A stretch of DNA of 64,000 nt from Pteria penguin (taxonomy: Eukaryota > Mollusca > Bivalvia > Pterioida > Pteriidae). The position numbers and the translations under genes are program-made. This document shows positions 48,401-58,349 of this stretch, piece after piece; position 1 is the first letter of the stretch; each line of letters opens with the position of its first letter. Location: assembly GCA_035048485.1 (NCBI GenBank), contig CM068586.1:33916563-33980562 (forward strand). The letters run 5' to 3'. The notes beneath the pieces are model-generated. The model was given only the letters and a program-made list of their open reading frames with translations. It made no database searches and was not told the origin of the DNA.

Positions 48401-49923
48401 AGTTGAAAACTGAAAAGATCAACTTCTTTTGTCATCTATTCTCAAAGTTTAGTTGAAAGTTTCATTACTTCCTACAGCAGTCATATCAAATTTAAAGAAG
48501 AAAAGAAGTCACTCTTTGTATGATTCTTCAATAAATTTTGGCAATTTTATCAGGTTGGGGGCAACCTCTCATTTGAGAGATAATCACTCAAATGAGTAAC
48601 TATCTGTTTTTTCAGTAATCAATTTCAAGGAATGAACAGAAATAAACAAGTACTTAAAAATGAAATTTTGGAATTATGATTTGAAATTCAAAAGGCACAT
48701 GTTTACAACATACTGAATATAGTTTACAAAACAAGTTGACATTTTTAACTTAATGTTTTGGAGTTTGTAGCTGCACAAATATTGCAGCTATAAATTCCAT
48801 AATGGTAAGTTGTAAAGGTCAACTTCTTTTGTATTTTATGTTCAGTATATTATAAAGATGTGACCTTTTAAGTTTATGTCAAAATTTTGAAACTTTTAAT
48901 TTTTTAGTATTTGTTTACTTCTGTTCATTCCTTGAAAATGGTTATTGAAAACAGTGATAGTTACTCATTTGAGTGATTATCTCTCAAATGAGAGGTTGCC
49001 CTAAACCTGTTTATGACTCATATAGCTCTTGTGCTCAAAATGTAATTCAGCAAATCTGCATTACTTTATGATAAACATCGTGTATCTCCTAGGTCATCCT
49101 CATAATGTTTTGGGGATTACCTTCCTTAGTATGATGTCATGTCAATTTTGAGAATATTCAGTATCTGTCTATCAATATCATTACTATGCACCCTTATCTC
49201 TAAGTCTGTTATTAAGATGCAACTTTTTAAGTATGAAGTCGAAGTTCTGAACATTTCTTTTTTTCAGACTTGTTCATTTCTGCTCAGTCCTTGGAACTGA
49301 TTACTGAAAACCGAGACTGAATGATATTCTTAGAAATGAGTGGCTGCCGGTTGTCCTCAACCAGTTTATCTGAAATCATTCATTATTCTTGAAGTCCGAC
49401 ATCCGGGTATTTGATAAAGGGCATTCGGAACATTTGGGGTAAAGCATTGGACTTTATCATTGAGAGCAAAGTGTATTCAGGAGGAATTTAGTAAAAAGCA
49501 GTATTCAAAATATTTTGTCATTCAAATAAGTAAATTTTGAATACATGTTTTACACATTCCGATCGTATTTTGTAATAAACCCTCTTTAAAAATGATACAT
49601 GAGAGCTTAATGATGTATTGACACTGACGATAAACCCCGAGTTTTACCCCAACTATTGACAGACTCCTAGGGTATCTACGTACTGCAATGAAGACAGTGA
49701 CGTCACGCCGACTTCGAGAATTCGCGGACTGTAAGTGTAACAGTGTTATGCAGCGAGCGTTTATGATAAACATCAAGAAACTGACAAAGATTACCGTGGC
49801 TTTTCCTGTGATAAATAACGCTTCATGGCTGATACTGGACGTATCGGGAGAACTTTTCATGATTGTTCTTATACGAGCAAGAGGCAAAATACTTTGGGCT
49901 TTGTTTTCGTCTCGGTCCGCCAT
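45470..49923 (-). CDS. CHRAC1: Chromatin accessibility complex protein 1, 112 aa
   Basis: CHRAC1 is an H2A-like histone-fold protein that pairs with POLE3 in the CHRAC/ISWI nucleosome-sliding complex in the nucleus. Three exons with GT-AG junctions and matching phases: 49795-49923, 46587-46707, 45470-45558. The start ATG 49921-49923 has a strong context (TCAAAATGGCG). Family signatures: SILPLARIRTIMKSSPD (helix 1), SISHEALFITGKATEMFVQ (helix 2, split exactly by intron 1 between Thr43 and Glu44), NYSDLADVV and MQFLQ, then DIVPQKIKARDYLESLKK (C-terminal helix). It ends in a short acidic tail EGEEEENSS, where human CHRAC1 (about 131 aa) has a longer one. Intron 1 (3.1 kb) is full of foldback repeats. 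A minus-strand AATAAA lies at 44283-44288; no closer one was seen. Confidence 0.96.
46055..46120. mobile_element. Single arm of the GTTACTTCCCATTTGG foldback MITE
   Basis: TCTTTTTGTTATAAAGAGTT, ACTTCCCATTTGG, AGCAGTATCTGACGTAAAAC match the left arm of the element at 50797-51003. The right arm is missing. It lies in intron 2 of CHRAC1. Confidence 0.75.
47660..48500. repeat. Relics of the CHRAC1-intron foldback family
   Basis: CATACTGAATATAGTTTACA with AAACAAGTTGATATTTTTAAC at 47698-47741 and AACTTGTAAGTTGAAAACTG near 48392 match parts of the intact foldback element at 48551-49009, in direct orientation. They look like older copies broken by later insertions. Confidence 0.65.
48551..49009. mobile_element. 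459-bp foldback element, TSD TTTAT
   Basis: The entire element is one long inverted repeat: the left arm starts CAGGTTGGGGGCAACCTCTC and ATTTGAGAGATAATCACTC, and the right arm is its reverse complement ending GAGGTTGCCCTAAACCTG. The arms of about 225 bp meet near 48780 at GCAGC/GCTGC around an AT loop. TTTAT flanks it at 48546-48550 and 49010-49014. No ORF. It lies in intron 1 of CHRAC1. Confidence 0.93.
49140..49370. repeat. Diverged half of the same foldback family
   Basis: TTGTTCATTTCTGCTCAGTCC, GAACTGATTACTGAAAAC and GAGTGGCTGCCGGTTGTCC, then CAACCAG correspond to the right arm of the 48551 element with many changes. It shows repeated insertion of this family at the same intron. Confidence 0.65.
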
Positions 49924-50796
49924 TTTGACAGGAAATATATGTGCTTGCACCTCGAAACAAAATCAAATCGGTTAAATGTAATCCGGATTGTGCTACAAGC
50001 AGAGACACATGTGTATATATGTCTCTGGCTACAGGTGAGCACTGACCCCAGACGCCATTTGAATTAATCATAAGGAAAATAAACCAAATTAAAAGGAAAA
50101 CTAATGAAAGTACAGTATATTTCTGGACCAGAAAATTTTCAAACAAACGAAATAAGAAATTCCGACTCGCCTGAAAGCATTCCTCCTTCATTCAAACAAG
50201 GACTTACAAACAAGATTATCAACTCCCCATGCGCGAAAGGAAAACTTAATTGTTTACAAGTCCTTGATTCAAAGAAACAACACGCGATATCTTCTCGAAA
50301 AATACTTACAAAATATGTGTTAGTCTGAAAATAAGAAGAGTTTTCTCAAAAGTTTCTAGAGTATCGAAATTTGTGCCAGATTTCATCCTTGATGCTTGCG
50401 AACTTCAGTGTTTTAAGCTATATAACATGCCGTTATCCTTTCTCTCGGACTTATTTCCGCCTTGAAGAAAAATGCTCTCGTATAGCAGACAAGCAGATCG
50501 CGGCATGAAAACAATTACGAATTTCTACTTCACGTAAACGTCCTTTCATACTATAGCGATTACACCCATTCACTTTTCAGCATAAAAAGCTAAGTTTGAC
50601 GGACTTTTAATTCTTGTGGTTATGACGTCATAATCAAATGTCCAACTTGCCAAACCTTGTATGATGTCACCACAGTCGCATTTTGCTTTAAAGTACGTGA
50701 TATTCGACGAAACTGGATCGGTGTATTGACACAACGTACGCGTAACGAATTGTAAACATTTGACGAACTCCGCACAACATTCCCGACGTATTCGGT

Positions 50797-51003
50797 CTTT
50801 TCGTTATACAGAGTTACTTCCCATTTGGGACGGTATCTGACGTAAAACACTTATGACGTCATCAAATTCTATGGAAACTGATCTAAACCTCAGGGAAATG
50901 ATACCCCACATATGTTGTTTTCATAGGAAATTGATGACGTCATAGTTGTTTTACGTCAGATAGTCTCAAATGGTAAATAACTGTGTTGAACGAAAAGAAC
51001 CAA
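50797..51003. mobile_element. Foldback MITE with ACGTAAAACA and TGACGTCA arms
   Basis: Left arm TCTTTTCGTTATACAGAGTT, ACTTCCCATTTGGGACGG, TATCTGACGTAAAACACTTA, TGACGTCATC. The right arm is its inverse (GATGACGTCATAGTTG, TTTTACGTCAGATAGTC, AATGGTAAATAACTGTGTTG, AACGAAAAGAAC). The loop is about 60 bp. The termini and TSD are not resolved. It lies about 0.9 kb upstream of the CHRAC1 start codon. Confidence 0.85.
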
Positions 51004-51009
51004 TAGATT

Positions 51010-51260
51010 CAGTTGGATGGAACGAACGAACTTGCGATGTGTTCATATCGAATGCCTAACGTACCACTGACGTACAAGTAGCGTATGCGTAACTATCCAG
51101 TTACATACATAATATCAACATGCTCTCAACGAACGAGCATTCAGTTGTACATACGCTCTGCGTATTGCTGGCGTATGCTCTGCGCATCATTTGCGCAAGT
51201 TCCGTGTATGATTTGGGTACAATCTGCGTATGTTGTACACATTGGAATACATCACGTGGC
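51010..51260. other. Stretch with dense CGTA/TACG words
   Basis: CGTA or TACG recurs many times (GACGTACAAGTAGCGTATGC, CATACGCTCTGCGTATTGC, GGCGTATGCTCTGCGCATC), unlike the CpG-poor flanks. Similar text continues at 50735-50795 and 52216-52345, so several insertions may have split one older block. No ORF of note. Confidence 0.5.
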
Positions 51261-51495
51261 TTATCTATACATTACGCAATAACTGTTTCGTTATCTCCAT
51301 TATTTCAGTCAAATACATATCTGTATATACATGTACACATGTAACGCAATATCGTTCATAAAAAAATCATGTTGAACTGCAAAGAAGTACTGTTCTTATC
51401 GTCTTTCTGTGCATTCTATGACTACAAGGTCAAAGCATAAAGACTCACAGCTAGTATACTACGCACTCGTACGTTTAGCAGAGGTGGTCAAAGCA

Positions 51496-54180
51496 TAGTA
51501 ATTCCATTTCCCATAGGGTCCCATGTTAAATTACCGAACTTCCAGCAAGATTTACACAACATCCTACATTTTAGTTATATATAATCCACATATCAAAATC
51601 TTTGTCAGACCCTCCTCTATCAGAATTTTAACAGTTTACCATAGGTTATCCACCTTAATTTCGAGAAAATCATGCTGGAAGGGGGATACCCCCCAAAATT
51701 GGCGAAAATTCAAATGTAAACAACTACCCCTTTTAAGTTCATTAAATTTTTACATTAGCGAAATGAGATAAAAATTCATGATTTTACAGCAGAATCAATC
51801 TTTATTTATACATAGATCAAATAATTTCATCCAATCACAGCTCCCAATACATTGAAATAGTAGTCCCTCTCTCCCTACACCACATCAGCCAATCACGGCT
51901 CTCGTTAATTACCTTTCTTTGACCAGGTGCGAGTTCGCAGTGGAAACGCCATTGATTTATGTATAATAGCGTATTTGTGTACGGGCTGTTTGTCGGCATA
52001 CATCGAGAATTTTTGTGCATGCAAAGGATTTTTCGACGTACGGAACGATTGGTCGGTTGATTTGGTGTTTTACGTCGCTTTCAACAATTTTTCAGTTATA
52101 TCGCGACATGGAAGCAGGAGGTTACCAACCTCTTAAACATAGTGACGCAACCCGAGAATCGAACCCGGATCATCGGCGCCGCAAGCCAAGCGCTTAACCA
52201 CTACACCAAGCCTGCCTGCGTACGGAACGAACTGCGACGTACAAGTACATATGACGACGAACTGAAAACGCTCGCGTAACGTTCTCTCGACGCACGGAAG
52301 CTTATACCAAAATGTCACCATACGCATTTCTAATTCGTTATGCAGTGAAAGCCACATAACTTGTGTTTACGCATTTGATTTTCAGTGAAACGCATTTTCA
52401 TTGGATTCGACTACGTTTATAGTACAGGTTTACCAAAGATTGTTAGTGAAACAGGCTACAGGCACCGAAACTGGCGAAAGATCATGGTTCTAGTTTAAAT
52501 GAAGTGCTGGATCTTAGCATGCCCATGTTACTAAACTTCGCAATAGACTAAGTTCTACAAATTGTGAGAAACTGCTCGGAGTCAAAATCGAAGGCAAATT
52601 AAGACTGCTTAACCACAACTCTTAACTTACGGCAGAAATTCATAACAAAAACGTATAATTAAATCAAACCCAATTTACCTTCATTGTTGAAGTGGTTTTT
52701 TTTATTGTTGTCCTGTCCATTGAATTACTCAATAGTTAAATCTAATAAATATTACATGAAATACAACCTTGCAAAATTAAAATATTCTAAATTGCCCTTT
52801 CGTTGTGAAATATGGCCAATTGAAGTCCGAGCAAGGGGAACCAGTCCCATTGACCCAGTTTGCCCTCCCGATCACGTTTTGTATTTTAGTCACCTACCAA
52901 AGCTATTGTTCTAAACTTGTGCAGAATTTGTGTCCCAACAGAGAAAAGACTGTATAAAAGCACGAATCAAAACAGTGAATCAGAAATTGCGGTCTTGCAT
53001 ATTGTAGTAATGACCGAAAAATGATTGTGTTACGAAATTTGAGGAATATTTCAATAGTGCCTACAATACTAGTTTATAGTGCAGGGACTAAAGTTTACGA
53101 CTACTGCATTTTTCCACTCTGAAGCCTGCAGTTTTCAAAATGGGGAGGAGTTTCCCTCCCTTTGCACACTTCTCGCAGAGTAATTATTACTTAAAAGAGT
53201 AAATGTACTGTAAAGACTGGACACAAATGTGTCCACGACGGGAACCTAACCAGATACTCAGTTACGAGCTGAGCACATCGTCCGTTTCGGCATCTCCAGA
53301 AAAAAACCACCAATGCAAGTACCCAAAGTTATCCAAATTGACTTTGAATGTAGTCACCCAAGCGCAACAAGTAGTTCAAATGTATCACCCAAAGCAGGAT
53401 CTTTTGTCCGAATCTCAAAATGTTAGACTACGGATATCGGTTTTGTAACACATTTCTCGAGGCCGTTATCCCAAATAATTCAACCAAAGAAAGACCCCGG
53501 ATATTAGCATAAACTCCCATTAGCTAGGTCGAGGCAAGCTAAAAGGCACATTTCTCCCATTTATTCAGGATAGGAATCAAATGTTCAACACTGATGAACG
53601 TCTCGCGACGATTACAAAAACGCAATTCATACAGGCTAACTAGGAGGTTATTTTCATTTTGAACTTGCGTTTTTCTCGAGTAATCATTGCTTAAAATTTC
53701 ACCTCAAGTGTGTGTACCTGCATTGTGCTATGCAACAATTCTAAATTTTAGTTGTGGTCAAAGTATAGTAAATTAACGAGAACCGTGACTGGCTTACCCC
53801 GAGTAGGAACTACTCATGTATCAGGGGCTCTGGCTGGATGAAATTACTTGATAAATCTATAAATTGATTCTGTTGTAAAGTCGTGAATTTTTATCTCATT
53901 CCGTCAAGTAAAGATTTTATTACCTAAAAAAGGGTTGATGCTTACAAATGAATTTTGGCAAAATTTTTTTTTGGGGGGGGGGGGACCCCTTCCAGCAAGA
54001 TTTTCTCGAAATTAAGGTGAAGAACCTATGGTATACTGTTAAAATTCCGATAGATGAGGGTCTGGCAAACATTTTGATATATGGATTATATATGGCTAAG
54101 ATGTAGAAGGTTGTGTAAATTTTGCTGGAAGTTTGGTACTTTCACACGAGACCCTATGAGAATTTCTATTCCTTGTCCTA
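51496..54180. mobile_element. 2.7-kb structure with about 430-bp inverted repeats
   Basis: The left arm 51496-51928 and right arm 53752-54180 are inverted copies by eye (TTCCAGCAAGATTTACACAA, ATATATAATCCACATATCAAA, CACCTTAATTTCGAGAAAAT, GAAATGAGATAAAAATTCA, TCACGGCTCTCGTTAATT). The 1.8-kb spacer contains a SINE at 52049 and no transposase-like frame. It could be a long-TIR DNA element or two copies in opposite orientation. Confidence 0.7.
52049..52218 (-). mobile_element. SINE family 1, full-length, 12-bp TSD
   Basis: Tail TTGGTCGGTTGATTTGGTG to head GCGCTTAACCACTACACCAA, complete. CGTACGGAACGA flanks it at 52037-52048 and 52219-52230. It is inserted in the spacer of the 51496-54180 structure. 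Confidence 0.95.
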
Positions 54181-54351
54181 TACTGATCTAGCCAGGAAAC
54201 GTAGGAGCTTCTGATAATATTCATACCAAACAGCAGTGGAGCCCACCAACTTGAAAAGAAAATCACGCTGGTTTAAATTATATACCAGAACACACCATCT
54301 AAAAGTAACCTTCAGGTACAAAAGCAAGAAACAGTCTCAAGTTTTAAAATA

Positions 54352-54357
54352 TTTATT
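54352..54357 (-). terminator. Candidate distal polyadenylation signal of FUBP
   Basis: AATAAA on the minus strand at the far edge of the repeat-poor stretch. Other hexamers occur nearer the stop codon (for example at about 57050-57055), so the choice is uncertain. Confidence 0.25.
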
Positions 54358-54359
54358 AG

Positions 54360-57300
54360 AATAGGATCCTAGAACCTTACCTGCCTGATGGGGGCGGATC
54401 CTACACCTGGAGAAGGGGTGGGGACAAAAGTACAAGTAATCCCTTTTAGGGAGCAATCTAACAATGAATGCAAGAGGCTAACATTGAAAATGGATACTAG
54501 ATCATATCATTTACATTTCAAAAATATCAAATAAAACTTCAAATACACAATAGCTGTCATAAGTCTCAAAAATACCAACATTATCATAACATAGGCTCAA
54601 ATCTGTTATCATGAAATACATTATTGTGAGAACATTATCAATGGCAACAAAAAAATCATGTGAAAGGTAATTCATATTCAAACCAAAGTCATCAAAAACA
54701 ACACGCGAGGAATATTACAAATATTAAATTCAAGTTGACACCACTATAAAATGTACTGTGTGGAAATGCTATGATATTATGTACTGTTAATGGATGAAAA
54801 CGTCAATTTATCATTAATATTATATATATAAAGGACAAACCAAAATCTGAATAAATTCTGACCACTTACTGTGGCACCACACACTGTTTATAATATATAC
54901 AATAAACTATGATTATGTTGGCAAACTAGAGTAAGACATCAACACTAATATTAAATGAGAATACAATCAAGATTAAAATGAAAAAGGTGACTATGTAACA
55001 TTTCAAAAAACCATCTAAGTATCGCAAAGGCAAAAGTGCATCAACCATTAATATTGTAAACCACAGGACAACAAGGTGAAGGACACATGAACGCACCATT
55101 TTCTACTCTCCATAAATCTGACTATAGAATCTATAATATATTCTCATAAGACATGATATAGAATAGGCGTGAGCAATTGGGACACAAAAAAAAAATAATA
55201 GAAATAAAGAAATTGTCAATATCTAAAATTTGTTATCTAACAATGGCACAGAGAATCACTCAGAGTGCAGGCCGGGCAAGAAATGAACAAACTCTTGCTC
55301 TACAACATGTACATGTTCTTTGTAACAAGTCTCAATATTAACAACATAATGGTATAATTGTGATTCGAAGATGAAATACTGATATGCTGCTTGTAATATA
55401 TAGAAACATGGTCATATACAAATGTAGCTGCAAAAATAAGCATCATAATAATTCAATCAATTCTAAGGAGTTCATTCATTTCTTGCCATATTGTTGTGAT
55501 TCTGTAACAATTCTTGATGAAAGCTGGCCATGTGCTCTGAATGTTTTATCAAATAGAATAAACGAAAATGTAATAATCAATCTGGACATCAGCATGAACA
55601 TACAGGGATAAAATAATTAAAGATCTTCATCATAGCATAATCATCATCATCATCATCATCATCAAAAGCATCATATAACTGGAATCTAGTAATACACATG
55701 TAATAATATGACATCATCATAGACGATCTAAATATCTCAAAATATTATTTAACAATTGCATGAGGTTTCTTTCCACAAAAATAACATGGTCAAAATACAT
55801 AGCAATAGTGTGTGAATTATCATGTAACACAACAATGGCAACTATGTGTTATTAAATTGCAAAATAAGTCAACAACAATTTCATATCAACTTCTTTTAAA
55901 AAATATGATAAACGATTCACAGGGTAAGACACATTGTATCATATAAGTGAACATAAATAGCGACTTTTTATCAATGTCATATCATATCATATCATTTACA
56001 TTATATTAAAAAATGCACTTTACAGCAAATAATTTGTCATTTAGAAAATATAATAAGACTCATTTACATACTAAAACATATTGATACCTTTAAGAACATA
56101 TCCATTATATTGCAATACTGATAAAATACAGGTTCAGCTGACGTCCTATCATTCCTCCTCGTGCTCTTCCAGTACTTCCCAGATGCCCTTTGTCATCATA
56201 CACACCAATAAAATTTTGATTGCAGCAAATATCAATAATCATAACAGAGGTCATTTTAAGGAATAAAGTCATATACACATCTATCATTATATCAATATAT
56301 CATTTAAGAAATTCATCATTATATCAGATATTACAATCATTGAGAAATGGAATGTATAGGGAACTAAAAATAGAAAAAAAATTCAAAATGACAATAACAG
56401 AAATATTGGCCCAATGCTCTGGCCTAATGTAAAATGAAAATATCTGACTGCCAGCTTGATTCGGCGGCCAGTTTTGGAGTTGGCCTTGCACCATGGTGTC
56501 TGTAAAATGCTGCTCTATTTATAAAACTAGCTTGATACCTGACCTACTAATCAATGATTGAAACCAAGGTGAACTATTATGGGCAGTAGAAAAAGTTGAG
56601 TTGTGCAACAATACATCAATGACAAGCTATGAATCTTCACATGTAGTACGACAAAGAGTCTTTGAATTCCTTTATGTATTCCTCCAGATCCTGATAGAAA
56701 TAAAGGTACAAAAACACAAATAAAGCAAGAGTTTAAATCCCTGGAACGCAGGAGAATCAACTGCATTAGTTAATACATCAGCTAGTTAAATTTTTTCTCT
56801 ACGGTCTTTGATCCCACCCGACTTAAAAATACACCCAACAGTATCAATAATACATGTTCTGTATTTTCACATTTCTTACAGTCTTTACTAATTTATCTTC
56901 TCATATCCTCTTAAATAGTAAGATTTTAAAATTCTTTCTTCATTACTAAAATTTGAATCCCAATTTGATACAGCCAATAAGCAGTGCCAAGTTGATTCTC
57001 CTTTCACATGTTAAATTTTACAGATTGAAATCAAGGAGATATTTATCTTTATTTGTTACTTACAGAGGATTCGTTGTAAATCAGCACTTGAGCTGTTAAG
57101 GCAGGCACTTGCTGTTGTAAAATCTAAATTATCTTTAAATGAAGTGCATGCAAAAAAATCATGATTAAACTTTTATGCATGTAAATATAAAAAAGATTTT
57201 ACTTACCTTCATATACTTACAATAAAGAAGAGAAGTTCAGTTTAAGCACATTTCTAACATAGAAATCAACAAATCAAGTAGCCAACATGTCAAGATTGCA

Positions 57301-58345
57301 CAAGTAGATAATCAACTTATTGGGAAATGGCAATAAATCCTCGGAATCAATTTTGATAAATTCATGGAATTAAAGGTAAACACGATGGATATGTATTGGG
57401 TCTATTCTCACAAGACTCGATTGGACAAAGGATATTCTGTAGGGATTATATTTTATCATTTCCATTGAAAAGCCTAACTATTGCGAATGGAGGCATGCAG
57501 CACAATTTTACAGTAGTTTCATATCAGGCAGCATGTGATAAATAATGAGGTCTGATTCAAAATACACTGACAATATCAAAGAAGAATCAAAGTCAGAAAA
57601 TGTCAATATTGTCAGCATTGTCAAGTATCAGATGATCAACAAATGCATGATAATAAAATGGTAAAACAAGTTGCTTCTATCAATTTCTAAGTCCAATTTG
57701 CATAAACACTCAAATTTTATCATTGTATATCAAAGTAACAACATACATACAATCTGAGCTCTGATGATTCATCATGAAAATGGAAAATATCAATGCCAAA
57801 TATATATTCAATTCTACATGTCAAGCCAAACAGCATGTTAACATAATTGAATAATCAAGATCATATTGAACAAAGATACAATACCAATATAAGGGAAATG
57901 TCACGTCAGCAGGTTTCAAGAGGTGTTCAGTACATTTCTCCCCCCCTCTAAGATTACCCCAAAACTGGTGAAACACTTTTACTTCTGAGAATGGACTATA
58001 GTAGGAATGTGACGATTTGGAAACAATATATACCAACATATATAAATAAACTAGAGCCCCAATAAAGAAAATGCTACATAAAGAGGCACCCCATGATTCA
58101 GCCCCTTGCCCTTATAGTAATAAATGGAACATTATACAACTTAAGGGACATGTCATTTTAAACAGACCACATGCTTGAAATGTTTACGGACCAGCATAAA
58201 GTGGAGCAGTGAGTAGAGTATGGGTAGGGTGGAAGTCTGTATGGAATGCCATCTTCTGCTACGAGATTTGCTATTTCTCTGCACGCTATCCTCTTCTTCC
58301 TGTGGTAGAGACTAGATTAGCATACATGATAACAGCATTAATTAC
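54360..58345 (-). other. SINE-free AT-rich stretch 3' of FUBP; possible long 3' UTR
   Basis: Nearly 4 kb without SINE or TIR elements, ending at a minus-strand AATAAA (54352-54357). It follows the FUBP stop. A donor-like CAG|GTAATTAA at 58346/58345 just after the stop suggests a 3' UTR intron. GC-richer islands at 56130-56215 and 56455-56500 stand out. A (CAT)n run lies at 55640-55664. Length and structure of the UTR are inferred. Confidence 0.4.
55640..55664. repeat. (ATC)n microsatellite
   Basis: A run of ATC trinucleotides, about eight units. Confidence 0.9.
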
Positions 58346-58349
58346 CTGA

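Noticed and set aside
49688..49975. 95-codon plus-strand frame over CHRAC1 exon 1
   Set aside because: Shadow of the real exon on the opposite strand, which has conserved splice sites and family match.
55640..55664. CRISPR-like or regulatory repeat
   Set aside because: Simple trinucleotide microsatellite without spacers, in eukaryotic DNA.
56105..56287. 60-codon minus frame containing GHLGSTGRARGGMIGRQLN
   Set aside because: Looks coding-like, but no AG acceptor precedes the interesting part and no family is recognised; kept only as a GC-rich island note.
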